Shown: positions 42,101 to 51,130 of the stretch, one piece after another
Position numbering within the stretch: position 1 is the stretch's first letter
Layout: the number at the start of each line of letters is the position of its first letter
Assembly (NCBI RefSeq): GCF_052057775.1
Contig: NZ_CP195121.1
Location: 2,356,001 to 2,420,000, forward strand
Length of the DNA stretch: 64,000 nucleotides
From: Methanococcoides sp052057775
Lineage (GTDB): Archaea; Halobacteriota; Methanosarcinia; Methanosarcinales; Methanosarcinaceae
Direction of reading: 5' to 3'
Made by a program: the position numbers and the translations under genes
The notes under the pieces: model-generated
Told to the model about the DNA's origin: nothing
The model's database searches: none
What the model saw: only the letters and a program-made list of their open reading frames with translations

Positions 42101-42973
42101 ATGTTCGAAGGAGTATTACCAGCTATCATAACTCCTTTCACAAAAGCTGATACCATCGACAAGGAAGGATTGCAGCAGAATATCGAATTTGTCGAGAAGG
42201 GTGGAGTTTCCGGGATCGCTGCCTGTGGCACAACTGGCGAATCAGCCACATTGTCCACTGCGGAACATATGGAACTCATCGATATATCAGTTAATTGTGC
42301 AAAGGTGCCCATACTTGCCGGAACGGGTTCGAACAACACGGCAGAGGCGATCGAGCTGACAAAGCATGCCGAGGATGCGGGAGCAGCCGGTGCTCTTGTA
42401 ATATCTCCTTACTACAACAAACCTAACAAAGCAGGACTTATTGCTCATTTTAAGGCTATCGCGGAAGCGGTGGAATTACCTATCGTGCTTTACAACGTGC
42501 CATCCCGTACAGGACAGGACATGCCACTCGAGGTAATATTCGAACTTGCAAAAGTTGATAACATAATTGCTATCAAGGAGGCAAGTGGCAATCTTGACAA
42601 GGTCTCACAGATCATCGAGAACACAAGGGATGAGGACTTCAAGGTCATATCAGGAGAGGACGGGCTCACCATGCCAATAGTAGCTCTTGGCGGAGCCGGC
42701 GTGATCTCCGTGGTAGCAAATGTCGTACCTGAAAAGATGGTAAAGCTTGTAAACGCAACGAATGAAGGCGACCTGAGAACGGCACAGCAGCTTCACTACG
42801 AGATGGCACCACTCATCCGCGCATTGTTCGCGGAAACAAACCCGATACCTGTCAAGCGTGCGGTAGAGCTTATCGGACTTAACACAGGTCACCTGAGACT
42901 TCCTCTTGCACCTATCAGCAAAGAGAACGAGCAGAAACTTGTCGAATGCCTGAAAGATCTGGGGTGCATCTGA
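42101..42973 (+). CDS. dapA: 4-hydroxy-tetrahydrodipicolinate synthase
   Basis: Condenses pyruvate and aspartate semialdehyde in lysine synthesis. 290 residues, TIM barrel, with GTTGES (43-48), proton-relay Y131 in YNVPSRTG and the Schiff-base lysine K159 in IAIKEASG. Full length. The stop overlaps the dapB start (TGATG). Confidence 0.97.
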   Translation: MFEGVLPAIITPFTKADTIDKEGLQQNIEFVEKGGVSGIAACGTTGESATLSTAEHMELIDISVNCAKVPILAGTGSNNTAEAIELTKHAEDAGAAGALVISPYYNKPNKAGLIAHFKAIAEAVELPIVLYNVPSRTGQDMPLEVIFELAKVDNIIAIKEASGNLDKVSQIIENTRDEDFKVISGEDGLTMPIVALGGAGVISVVANVVPEKMVKLVNATNEGDLRTAQQLHYEMAPLIRALFAETNPIPVKRAVELIGLNTGHLRLPLAPISKENEQKLVECLKDLGCI

Positions 42974-43764
42974 TGATAAATGCAGCAGTCACAGGCGCTT
43001 CAGGAAGGATGGGGAAGCTGCTCATTGAGAATATCATCGAGATGGATGGCATACAGCTTTCTGCAGCCTTTGATCTTGTTAACATCGGCAAGGATGTCGG
43101 AGAAGTTGCACAGCTCGGAAAGCTTGATGTTCCGATCTCCGATGTTGCAGACATGGCAACCGTTCTCAAAGAATCAAAAACGGATGTAGTGATAGACTTC
43201 ACAATTGCAGCTGCAACGATTGTGAACGCACCCATCGTGGCAGATGCAGGCGTTAACCTTGTGATCGGTACAACAGGTTTCACTCCTGAACAGCGTTCCA
43301 TTATCGAGGACGCGATCAAAAGGAACAATATATCGGGCATAATCTCACCAAACTACTCCATGGGAGTTAATGTCTTCTTCAAGATACTGCAGGAAACTGC
43401 AAAATACCTTTCAGACTATGATATCGAAGTTATCGAAGCCCACCACAACCAGAAAAAAGATGCACCTAGTGGCACTGCAATGAGAGCTGCCGAGGTCATT
43501 AGTGAAACACTGGGCGGAAAGGATTTCGTATACGGACGCGAAGGTCTCGCCCCAAGGGGCAAAGAGATTGGTATACATGCAGTACGTGGCGGAGATATCG
43601 TCGGCGATCACACAGTCCTCTTCGCCGGAGGCAGTGAGCGCATAGAGATCAAACATCAGGCCCATTCCAGAAATGCATTTGCATCAGGAGCTGTAAAGTC
43701 AGCTATCTGGATAGCAAACGCAGAACCAGGCATCTATACAATGGATGATATCCTGGGATTCTAA
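42973..43764 (+). CDS. dapB: 4-hydroxy-tetrahydrodipicolinate reductase
   Basis: Next enzyme of the lysine pathway, NAD(P)H dependent. 263 residues: Rossmann motif TGASGRMG near residue 7, GTTGFTPEQ (about 94-102), and the substrate motif EAHHNQKKDAPSGTA (about 155-169). The start ATG overlaps the dapA stop; GGGGTG serves as ribosome-binding site. Confidence 0.97.
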   Translation: MINAAVTGASGRMGKLLIENIIEMDGIQLSAAFDLVNIGKDVGEVAQLGKLDVPISDVADMATVLKESKTDVVIDFTIAAATIVNAPIVADAGVNLVIGTTGFTPEQRSIIEDAIKRNNISGIISPNYSMGVNVFFKILQETAKYLSDYDIEVIEAHHNQKKDAPSGTAMRAAEVISETLGGKDFVYGREGLAPRGKEIGIHAVRGGDIVGDHTVLFAGGSERIEIKHQAHSRNAFASGAVKSAIWIANAEPGIYTMDDILGF

Positions 43765-43888
43765 CTTTTTTTGACCAGAACAATCTCTTTGATTGAAAAG
43801 TTAAATGATCGCATAGATGAATCCATGCACATTTAAAGATTGTAGAAAAAGAAAGCAATCAAAGCATAAGCATTTAAAATAAAAGATA

Positions 43889-44368
43889 TCAGAGAAGATG
43901 ATCCCCGATATCTTCTGAGATTATTCTTTCACAATACAAACAACGAAGAATGATCTTATGCCCATCAGTACTTACAGTGAACTTGGATGATACTGGTTCA
44001 TTACTGTTGGAAATGCAGTTCGGATTTATGCACTTGACCACTCCATCCACTACTTCAGGAATGTGCACATGGGTCTTTTCAGATACCACAAAATCCCTGA
44101 TGATATTGATAGTTGCTTTTGGCGAAATCAATGAGATCTTGTCAACCTCTTCCAGATTCAGCTCCCTACCCTCTATCTTGACAACATCCTTTATTCCGTG
44201 AACACTCGGAGCATTGATAATTATACTTATCACCCCGGAAGACGGATTGGGAATATTGAGGATGTTCAGGACTTTTAGTGCCTGTCCTGCGGTAATGTGA
44301 TCAATAACAGTTCCATTCCTTATCGGGTGTACCCTTATCTCAGGTACAGGTTTATCATCTATGCTCAT
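43889..44368 (-). CDS. pyrI: Aspartate carbamoyltransferase regulatory chain
   Basis: 159-residue allosteric subunit binding CTP/ATP. The N-terminal effector domain has RVHPIRNGTVIDHI and the C-terminal zinc domain holds the four cysteine ligands CINPNC and CLYC. The ATG at 44368 overlaps the pyrB stop by ATGA, so the two chains are made in step. Further upstream codons are inside pyrB and are rejected. Confidence 0.96.
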   Translation of the reverse strand: MSIDDKPVPEIRVHPIRNGTVIDHITAGQALKVLNILNIPNPSSGVISIIINAPSVHGIKDVVKIEGRELNLEEVDKISLISPKATINIIRDFVVSEKTHVHIPEVVDGVVKCINPNCISNSNEPVSSKFTVSTDGHKIILRCLYCERIISEDIGDHLL

Positions 44369-45291
44369 TCCAATGCCCCCATCACAAGTGCAAGTAATGC
44401 CATTCTTACCGGAACACCATAGAAAGACTGCTTGAAATAGCATGCATGAGGAGTATCATCTACCCTTGGGTCGATCTCGTTTGTCCTTGGCAAAGGATGC
44501 ATAATCTTAAGGTCAGGTTTTGCCTTTTCAAGAAGTTCAGGATTTATCTGGAGACTATTGGCAACTTTATGATATTCCGCCGGATCAGGGAAACGTTCCT
44601 TCTGTATCCTTGTTGCATAAAGTACATCCACGTCAGCGATGGCCTCTTCGATAGAATCGGTCTCCTTTACAGTTATGTCGCGGCTCCTGAGATCCTCTAT
44701 GATCTCCGCAGGCATACGCAGTTCTTTTGGGGATACCAGAGTGATGTCTGCACCATACAGGGACAGGGCATAACACAATGAGTGAACGGTCCTTCCATAC
44801 TTCAGATCGCCTGCAAGGGCTATCTTCAGGCCATCAAGGTGACTTTCACGCCTTATGGTATAAAGGTCAAGGAACGTCTGAGTTGGATGATGTCCTGCAC
44901 CATCACCTGCATTGATTATAGGAACCGATGAGAACTCCGAAGCAAGCTGGGCTGCACCTTCCTTATTATGACGCAGTACAATGGCATTGGAATAACCCTG
45001 CACCACACGGATAGTATCAGCAAGGGTCTCACCTTTTGCGATCGAACTCGCATCAACGGAACCAAGGTTCAGCACATCCCCTCCAAGACGCATCATTGCA
45101 GTCTCAAATGACATGCGGGTTCTGGTACTGGGTTCAAAGAACATGACAGCCAGTACTTTACCATTGAGCAGATCAGACTTCGTTTTTCCGCTTGCTATTG
45201 GCTCCAGTTTTTCAGCAGTATCAAGGATATGATCTATCATATCTCTTGAAAAGGATTTCATAGAAATGATATGAAGGTCTTTGAATGTCAT
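44365..45291 (-). CDS. pyrB: Aspartate carbamoyltransferase catalytic chain
   Basis: Forms N-carbamoyl-aspartate in pyrimidine synthesis. 308 residues with the carbamoyl-phosphate motif FFEPSTRTRMSFE (about 51-63), HPTQTFLD (about 134-141) and MHPLPRTNEI near the end. Standard archaeal pyrB-pyrI operon. Full length. Confidence 0.97.
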   Translation of the reverse strand: MTFKDLHIISMKSFSRDMIDHILDTAEKLEPIASGKTKSDLLNGKVLAVMFFEPSTRTRMSFETAMMRLGGDVLNLGSVDASSIAKGETLADTIRVVQGYSNAIVLRHNKEGAAQLASEFSSVPIINAGDGAGHHPTQTFLDLYTIRRESHLDGLKIALAGDLKYGRTVHSLCYALSLYGADITLVSPKELRMPAEIIEDLRSRDITVKETDSIEEAIADVDVLYATRIQKERFPDPAEYHKVANSLQINPELLEKAKPDLKIMHPLPRTNEIDPRVDDTPHACYFKQSFYGVPVRMALLALVMGALE

Positions 45292-45370
45292 TCATAGGGA
45301 AAAGAGTTGCATGAAATATAATGTTTGCCAATGGGAAATGAAAGAAAAAAGAAAAAAGCAGCCAATGAAG

Positions 45371-45817
45371 TTATTCTTCAAGTTCTTCCAGGAACTGCAT
45401 CCAGCCCTTTGCGTCCTTGACCTTACATCTCTCAGCCTCTTCATGATACTTTTTCATACGTTCCGGGCCGGAAAGTTCTTCCAGGTCCTTAAGGTCCATA
45501 ATAGCACGTAGAAGCCCTGCAGTCGTATCAAAGACATCCTTGGCCTCATCAAGGGTCATATCGGTCTTTTCAAGATAAGTTTCATAGGACTTCGCTTTTT
45601 TGTTCAGGGCAATGATACAGTGATCAATATGTTCCCGATCATCCTCAGTAAGGTTCGGTTTGTTTATGAGTTCCCATGTGATCTCGTGCAACGGGACCTT
45701 TTTACCTTCGATCTCCACCTCATCAGGTATCCTCTCACCACACCAGAACAATTGCCTGTGGAGGCGGGCCAGAAGTTTTTCACGCTGTTGCTTGGTTATG
45801 AGCTGATCTTCCTCCAT
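45371..45817 (-). CDS. Conserved archaeal protein (DUF5788-like)
   Basis: 148 residues, soluble, helical and acidic, with a conserved-looking LFWCGERIPDEVEIEGKKVPLHEI (about 24-47) and MDLKDLEELSGPERMKKYHEEAERCKVKDAKGW. I believe this is the DUF5788 group of methanogens, function unknown. The ATG at 45817 is favoured over that at 45832 on homologue-like length, but both are possible. Confidence 0.72.
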   Translation of the reverse strand: MEEDQLITKQQREKLLARLHRQLFWCGERIPDEVEIEGKKVPLHEITWELINKPNLTEDDREHIDHCIIALNKKAKSYETYLEKTDMTLDEAKDVFDTTAGLLRAIMDLKDLEELSGPERMKKYHEEAERCKVKDAKGWMQFLEELEE

Positions 45818-45938
45818 GTTAACCAGATCCATGTTAACGCATCAAATGCCATTAATTATTAAGTAATATGAACATATACCCGGTTAGATTTATACTTACT
45901 CAGGCATACTACACTATTAAACCCCAAAAGGTGATCAT

Positions 45939-47219
45939 ATTAATACAATAATTCAGGTAGCACTTGACCTGCTGGAGATCGACCGCGCCATACAGATCGC
46001 AAGAGAGGCTGTCGCCGGAGGCGCTGACTGGATCGAGGCAGGGACACCACTTATCAAAAGCGAAGGGATGAATGCTGTCAGACAGCTTAAAAAGGAATTT
46101 CCCGATAAGACCATTCTTGCGGATATGAAGATCGCAGATACAGGTGCTTTTGAAGTGGAAATGGCAGCCAAAGCAGGTGCCGATATCGTCATGCTATTGG
46201 GCAATGCAGATGATTCCACAGTTAAGGATGCAGTTAGATCCGCAAGAAAATATGGCGTCAGGCTGATGGCCGACCTTATCATAGTAGAGGATCCTGTAAA
46301 GAGAGCACAGGAGCTGGAAAAGATGGGGATTGACTACATCAACATGCATGCAGGTATCGACCAGCAGATGACAGGAAAGGACCCCACACCATTGCTCGAG
46401 AGAATTGTGCAGGAAGTCAGCATACCGGTAGCTGCTGCAGGCGGTCTTGATGCAATTACAGCTGCACAGGCAGTAAAAGCAGGTGCAAGCATTGTCATTG
46501 TCGGAGGGAATATCACACAATCGAATGATGTGACGGGATCTGCAAGAAATATACGTGAAAGTGTTGATTCCACCGAGTTACCTGTATTCAAGCGACAGAC
46601 ACTGGAACAGGAAACAAGGAGATTGTTCTCAGAGGTTTCCACCCCGAACATCACAGATGCCATGCACCGAAAAGGTACCATGAAGAACATCCATTCCATG
46701 GTCCAGGGAAAAAAGATGGTAGGAACAGCCGTCACAGTACAGACCTTCGAAGGGGACTGGGCAAAACCCGTTGAAGCAATAGAAGCTGCAGGCGAGGGGG
46801 ATGTCATTGTGATTTACAATGGAAGTCCGCATGTTGCACCATGGGGAGGACTTGCTACACTAAGTTGCCTGAACAAGGGTATCGCGGGGGTCGTAGTTGA
46901 TGGTGCAGTAAGGGACATTGATGAGATCCGGAAGATCGGATTACCCGTATTCGCAACCAGCAACGTTCCCAATGCAGGCGACCCGAAAGGTTTTGGTGAG
47001 ATAAATGCTACCATCAACTGCGGATCTCAGGTAGTCAACCCCGGAGATTATATCATCGGCGATGACAATGGGGTCGTTGTGGTCAAGAAAGAACGTGCAT
47101 ATGAGATAGCAAGGCGCGCAAAAGAGGTAGAGAAAAATGAGAAACGCCTCTATGAAGAAATAAAGCGTGGAAGCACGCTTTCCGAGGTACTTAAACTCAA
47201 AAAATGGGAGAAAATGTGA
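45939..47219 (+). CDS. Bifunctional 3-hexulose-6-phosphate synthase / RraA-like protein, apparent ATT start
   Basis: 426 residues. The N-terminal half (1-210) is a hexulose-phosphate synthase TIM barrel (IIQVALDLLEIDRA, WIEAGTPLIKSEG, ILADMKIADTG), which in methanogens lacking oxidative pentose phosphate enzymes releases formaldehyde to make ribulose 5-phosphate. The C-terminal half (about 215-426) is RraA-like (TPNITDAMHRKGTM, GGLATLSCLNKGIAGVVVDGAVRDIDEI). The essential first 43 residues have no ATG, GTG or TTG; the frame is open only from a stop at 45921-45923. ATT at 45939, behind AAAAGGTGAT, sits exactly at the homologous start MN.IIQVALDLLE. The stop overlaps the peptidase start. Confidence 0.9.
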   Translation: MNTIIQVALDLLEIDRAIQIAREAVAGGADWIEAGTPLIKSEGMNAVRQLKKEFPDKTILADMKIADTGAFEVEMAAKAGADIVMLLGNADDSTVKDAVRSARKYGVRLMADLIIVEDPVKRAQELEKMGIDYINMHAGIDQQMTGKDPTPLLERIVQEVSIPVAAAGGLDAITAAQAVKAGASIVIVGGNITQSNDVTGSARNIRESVDSTELPVFKRQTLEQETRRLFSEVSTPNITDAMHRKGTMKNIHSMVQGKKMVGTAVTVQTFEGDWAKPVEAIEAAGEGDVIVIYNGSPHVAPWGGLATLSCLNKGIAGVVVDGAVRDIDEIRKIGLPVFATSNVPNAGDPKGFGEINATINCGSQVVNPGDYIIGDDNGVVVVKKERAYEIARRAKEVEKNEKRLYEEIKRGSTLSEVLKLKKWEKM

Positions 47220-47977
47220 TGATAGAACTTCTGAAGGTACTGGTTTGTATGCCATTCCTTGCATATGCCTGTTACTCCGATATCAAATCACGAAGAGTGA
47301 CCAACCGCCTCTGGCCCAAAATGCTTGGAGCAGGTGCTATATTTATACTATACGATGCCTACAGATTCGGCATCCCATATCTCAAATGGACAGTAATCTC
47401 CTTCATACTGATCTTCACTTTCGTATACATACTGTTCTACCTGAACGCCTTCGGAGGTGCTGATGCAAAGGTCCTGATGGTGATATCCCTCATATTGCCA
47501 ATATATCCAGCAATGGAGCTTTTGGGGCGACAGCTGCCTATCTTCGGGGTTCCGGCACTCAACCTTTTCACATTTAGCGTATTTGGGAATTCGGTCATAC
47601 TGACAATAATCGTACCCATAGGACTGTTCATTTACAATCTTACTCAGCCCTCATTGAAAGAAACTCTAAAAAAGCCACATTACATGTTCATAGGATACAG
47701 ATGTCCTGTCTCAAAGCTGGACAAGCCCCACATAAGACTGATGGAAACCTTCGAGGAAGACGATAATAGTGTCAGGAACAGGTTTTCCACAGCAGGTACA
47801 AAGCTTGATGACGAGGTAGTCTCCAGAATGCAGGAATATGCAGAAAAAGGACTCATTGATGAGAGGGTCTGGGTCACTCCCGGACTGCCTTTCATGATAC
47901 CCATAACTGCCGGATTCATAGCAGCAGTGATCTACGGGGACCTCATATTCCAGATCACACTGAAGTTCCTGCTATGA
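47219..47977 (+). CDS. A24-family prepilin/prearchaellin peptidase
   Basis: 252-residue aspartyl membrane protease that cleaves class III signal peptides of archaeal pilins. Two catalytic aspartates are seen: D18-region CYSDIKSRRVTNRLWP and GGADAKVLMVISL (GxGD motif). About six spans, with a soluble loop (residues about 150-220, KPHYMFIGYRCPVSKLDKPHIRLMETFEEDD) before the last span. The ATG at 47219 overlaps the HPS/RraA stop (TGATG) with GGGAG upstream. It may process pilins for the secretion operon at the window end (inference). Confidence 0.9.
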   Translation: MIELLKVLVCMPFLAYACYSDIKSRRVTNRLWPKMLGAGAIFILYDAYRFGIPYLKWTVISFILIFTFVYILFYLNAFGGADAKVLMVISLILPIYPAMELLGRQLPIFGVPALNLFTFSVFGNSVILTIIVPIGLFIYNLTQPSLKETLKKPHYMFIGYRCPVSKLDKPHIRLMETFEEDDNSVRNRFSTAGTKLDDEVVSRMQEYAEKGLIDERVWVTPGLPFMIPITAGFIAAVIYGDLIFQITLKFLL

Positions 47978-47983
47978 AGAAGT

Positions 47984-49939
47984 TCACTTAGATCCTTTCA
48001 AGTAGCGGGTGATCTCTTCCATGAAGACCGGCCCGTACTTTTTCAATTTGAACTCACCAACACCCGTAATGTCCAGGAACTCCTCGTCCCTTATAGGATA
48101 CTTTATTGCCATCTGTCGAAGACTTGTATCCGCAAAGATGATGTAAGGTGGAACATCATCCTCTTCGGCCAGCCTTTTCCTTATGACCTTAAGCCTGTCG
48201 AAAAGCTTTTTGTCTGGACGGGAGATGGGAGTAGGTACTCTTTTTGGCTTTTTGGAAGAAACAGTATCTTTTGATGTTGTGTTCCTTGATGCAGCCTTCT
48301 TAGAAGTAGCAGCTTTTGGACCTGAAGTTCCGGAGCCGGATACCTTTGAACCGGCACTTTTTGAGCTAACGGTCTTTGAACCGGATGAAACTGATGAAGT
48401 ACCTTTGCTTTTGCCGGACTTAACAGCAACACTACTGGAACGTGTCAACCATACCTCACCGCCCGAAAGTACTTCACGGCTCTGCTTGTTCAGGCTTAAC
48501 AGAGGATACTTTGCCCCTTTAACATCAAGGTAACCAAGACGAACCATCTCCCTTGCCATATCAAGCCACTCTGATCTGGTGTAACCTTCACCTGTACCAT
48601 AAGTTTTGAGACGGTCATGCTTATACCCTTTGATCTTCTTTGACCTGGAACCGGAGATGATATCCACCACATGTGTCATTCCAAAGCGCTCATTTACCTC
48701 GTCCACACATGACAGAAGGACCCTTGCTGCCTCAGAAGCATCAAAAGTGTCACGTGGTTTAAGGCATACGTCACAACCACCACAATTGTCGGATACAAGT
48801 TCCTCCCCGAAATAGCTCAGCAAGACCTTTCTGCGACAGGTAGTGCTTTCACAGAAATCGATCATTTCCCGAAGTTTTACCATTGCAATATCACGTTCGG
48901 ACTTTTTCGACATCTGATCAATGAAGTACTTGATCTTATACCAGTCACCTCGACTGAAATAAAGGACACATTCGCATTCAAGTCCGTCACGACCACCCCT
49001 GCCGGTTTCCTGGTAGTAGCCCTCTATGTTCTTCGGAAGGTCATAATGAACAACAAATCTCACATTCGGCTTGTCAATGCCCATCCCAAAGGCCACCGTT
49101 GCCACAATGATGTCAACATCATCTCGTATGAAGCGCTCCTGATTTTCATGCCTTTTGGTATCGGAAAGACCTGCATGGTATGGCAATGTGTGAAATCCGG
49201 AAGAGTTAAGCTTTCGGGACAGGGATTCCACACTCTTTCTGCTGTTGCAGTAGATGATCCCCGAATCACCGGAATGGCTTTTCAGAAGCTCCAGAAGATC
49301 ACCATAAGAATCATTTTTAGGTCGGATCTCATAGGAAAGATTGCTTCGGTTAAAGCTTGCCACATATACCGAAGGTGAACTCAGTTTGAGCAATTTGATA
49401 GTATCATCCTTTACCTTCGGAGTAGCAGTTGCAGTCAGCCCTATTATCGGGACATCAGGAAACTTCTCCTTCAGGAAACCAAGGCGACGGTATTCGGGCC
49501 TGAAGTCGTGACCCCATTGAGAAATACAATGTGCCTCATCGATAGCGAACAGGCTGATATTCACATAACTGAGAAGGTCCAGGGTACTTTTCATGCAAAG
49601 CCTTTCCGGAGCAACATAAAGGATCTTTACGTGACCATCCACTATGGCACGTGTGATCTCCTGTTGCTCGCGATAGCTCAGCGTACTGTTAAGATAAGCT
49701 GCAGCAATGCCATTACTGACAAGACCATCAACCTGGTCCTTCATCAGAGATATAAGAGGAGATACTACGATAGCGAGGCCATCCATCATAAGGGCCGGGA
49801 TCTGATAGCAGATCGACTTACCGCCCCCGGTAGGCATCAGTACGAAAGTGTCCTTACCATCAAGGACATCTTTGATGATATCCTCCTGAAGGGGGCGGAA
49901 TTCGCTATAACCAAAATATTTCTGGAGTGTCCTGTGCAT
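47984..49939 (-). CDS. recQ: RecQ family DNA helicase
   Basis: About 651 residues. Helicase motifs: GGGKSICYQIP (about 39-49), DEAHCISQWGHDFRPEY, TATATPKV, and GRGGRDG; then the RQC zinc site CRRKVLLSYFGEELVSDNCGGCDVC and a C-terminal HRDC domain. Between RQC and HRDC lies a linker of about 80 residues made almost only of Ser, Lys, Gly, Thr and Ala, unusual for the family. Start chosen at the ATG 49939 from usual N-terminal length; the ATG at 49957 is possible. Confidence 0.95.
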   Translation of the reverse strand: MHRTLQKYFGYSEFRPLQEDIIKDVLDGKDTFVLMPTGGGKSICYQIPALMMDGLAIVVSPLISLMKDQVDGLVSNGIAAAYLNSTLSYREQQEITRAIVDGHVKILYVAPERLCMKSTLDLLSYVNISLFAIDEAHCISQWGHDFRPEYRRLGFLKEKFPDVPIIGLTATATPKVKDDTIKLLKLSSPSVYVASFNRSNLSYEIRPKNDSYGDLLELLKSHSGDSGIIYCNSRKSVESLSRKLNSSGFHTLPYHAGLSDTKRHENQERFIRDDVDIIVATVAFGMGIDKPNVRFVVHYDLPKNIEGYYQETGRGGRDGLECECVLYFSRGDWYKIKYFIDQMSKKSERDIAMVKLREMIDFCESTTCRRKVLLSYFGEELVSDNCGGCDVCLKPRDTFDASEAARVLLSCVDEVNERFGMTHVVDIISGSRSKKIKGYKHDRLKTYGTGEGYTRSEWLDMAREMVRLGYLDVKGAKYPLLSLNKQSREVLSGGEVWLTRSSSVAVKSGKSKGTSSVSSGSKTVSSKSAGSKVSGSGTSGPKAATSKKAASRNTTSKDTVSSKKPKRVPTPISRPDKKLFDRLKVIRKRLAEEDDVPPYIIFADTSLRQMAIKYPIRDEEFLDITGVGEFKLKKYGPVFMEEITRYLKGSK

Positions 49940-50215
49940 GTGAATACCGATGATCATCTGATGTTTATCCTACTTAATAGGCTACACATATTTAAGAACA
50001 GAGCATGCGTGGTGAAAGTATCCGGAACCAGCGGAGTAAGATGAATCATATAGATATTAGACCGACATAACTTGATCGAGATCTGAGGCAGTAATCACCG
50101 ATGTTCCATCGATACTATTAAAACCAACAAGAATATTAACCACATGATTATTTAAGAGAACCACTAATATTAACTAACATTTATCATCATCGCATCATAA
50201 CCGGAGTTCATTTTC

Positions 50216-51130
50216 ATGGTAAAAGTCGAGAAATTCATACCTAAAGCAATAGACAGGATAAAAGAAAAGGCCAAAGGAAAGACAATTGTAGGCCTTTCCG
50301 GAGGAGTTGACAGCTCGGTCTGTGCAGTCCTTGCATACCGTGCTCTCGGAGACATGTTCTTCCCGATCTACATAGACACAGGCCTCATGAGGAAAGGCGA
50401 GACCGAGATGATCGAGAAGATCTTCGCAGACATGAACCTTCAGGTCATCCATGCCAAGGACCGTTTCCTTGAAGCTCTTGTGGGAGTTAAGGACCCTGAG
50501 GAGAAGAGGAAGATCGTCGGCGAGACGTTCATCCGCATCTTTGAGGAAGAGGCACGCGAGCTTGAAGCAGAATATCTTATCCAGGGAACGATCTACCCCG
50601 ACAAGATCGAATCAGAAGGAGGGATCAAATCCCACCACAACGTTGGAGGACTTCCTGAAAAGATCGAGTTCAAGGAAATTATTGAACCTATCGATGACCT
50701 GTACAAGGATGAGGTCCGTGAGGTCGCAAAGGCACTTGACCTGCCTGATGAGATCTGCGAGAGGATGCCATTCCCGGGACCAGGGCTTTCAGTAAGGATA
50801 ATCGGAGAGGTTACCGAGGAGAAAGTGGATGTGGTACGTGAGGCAAATGCCATCGTTGAGGAAGAACTGCTCGAGAAGTTCAAGCCATGGCAGACCTTCG
50901 CTGCAGTTGTCGGCAAGGGAACAGGCGTCAAAGGTGACGTAAGGGTACATGGCTGGATCATTGCGGTCCGTGCAGTAGGCTCAAGGGACGGTATGACAGC
51001 AGAAGCGCTTGAACTTCCATGGGAGACCCTCAAAAGAATAGAAACAAGGATCTCCGGCGAGATACCATCCGTTGCCAGAGTGCTTTACGACCTATCACCA
51101 AAACCACCTGCAACAATCGAGTTCGAATAA
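50216..51130 (+). CDS. guaAB: GMP synthase subunit B (ATP-pyrophosphatase)
   Basis: 304 residues, converting XMP to GMP using ammonia delivered by a separate glutaminase subunit, as usual in archaea. PP-loop GLSGGVDSSVCA (about 25-36), IQGTIYPDKIESEGG and KSHHNVGGLPE, and the C-terminal dimerisation domain ending KPPATIEFE. The glutaminase subunit is not in the window. The TAA overlaps the RaSEA start (TAATG). Confidence 0.96.
   Translation: MVKVEKFIPKAIDRIKEKAKGKTIVGLSGGVDSSVCAVLAYRALGDMFFPIYIDTGLMRKGETEMIEKIFADMNLQVIHAKDRFLEALVGVKDPEEKRKIVGETFIRIFEEEARELEAEYLIQGTIYPDKIESEGGIKSHHNVGGLPEKIEFKEIIEPIDDLYKDEVREVAKALDLPDEICERMPFPGPGLSVRIIGEVTEEKVDVVREANAIVEEELLEKFKPWQTFAAVVGKGTGVKGDVRVHGWIIAVRAVGSRDGMTAEALELPWETLKRIETRISGEIPSVARVLYDLSPKPPATIEFE

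Noticed and set aside
49940..50215. Gap between recQ and guaAB, with a TTAATATTAACTAAC-like stretch
   Set aside because: Divergent promoter region with several A/T-rich elements, none clearly better than the others; no repeat or RNA structure recognised.
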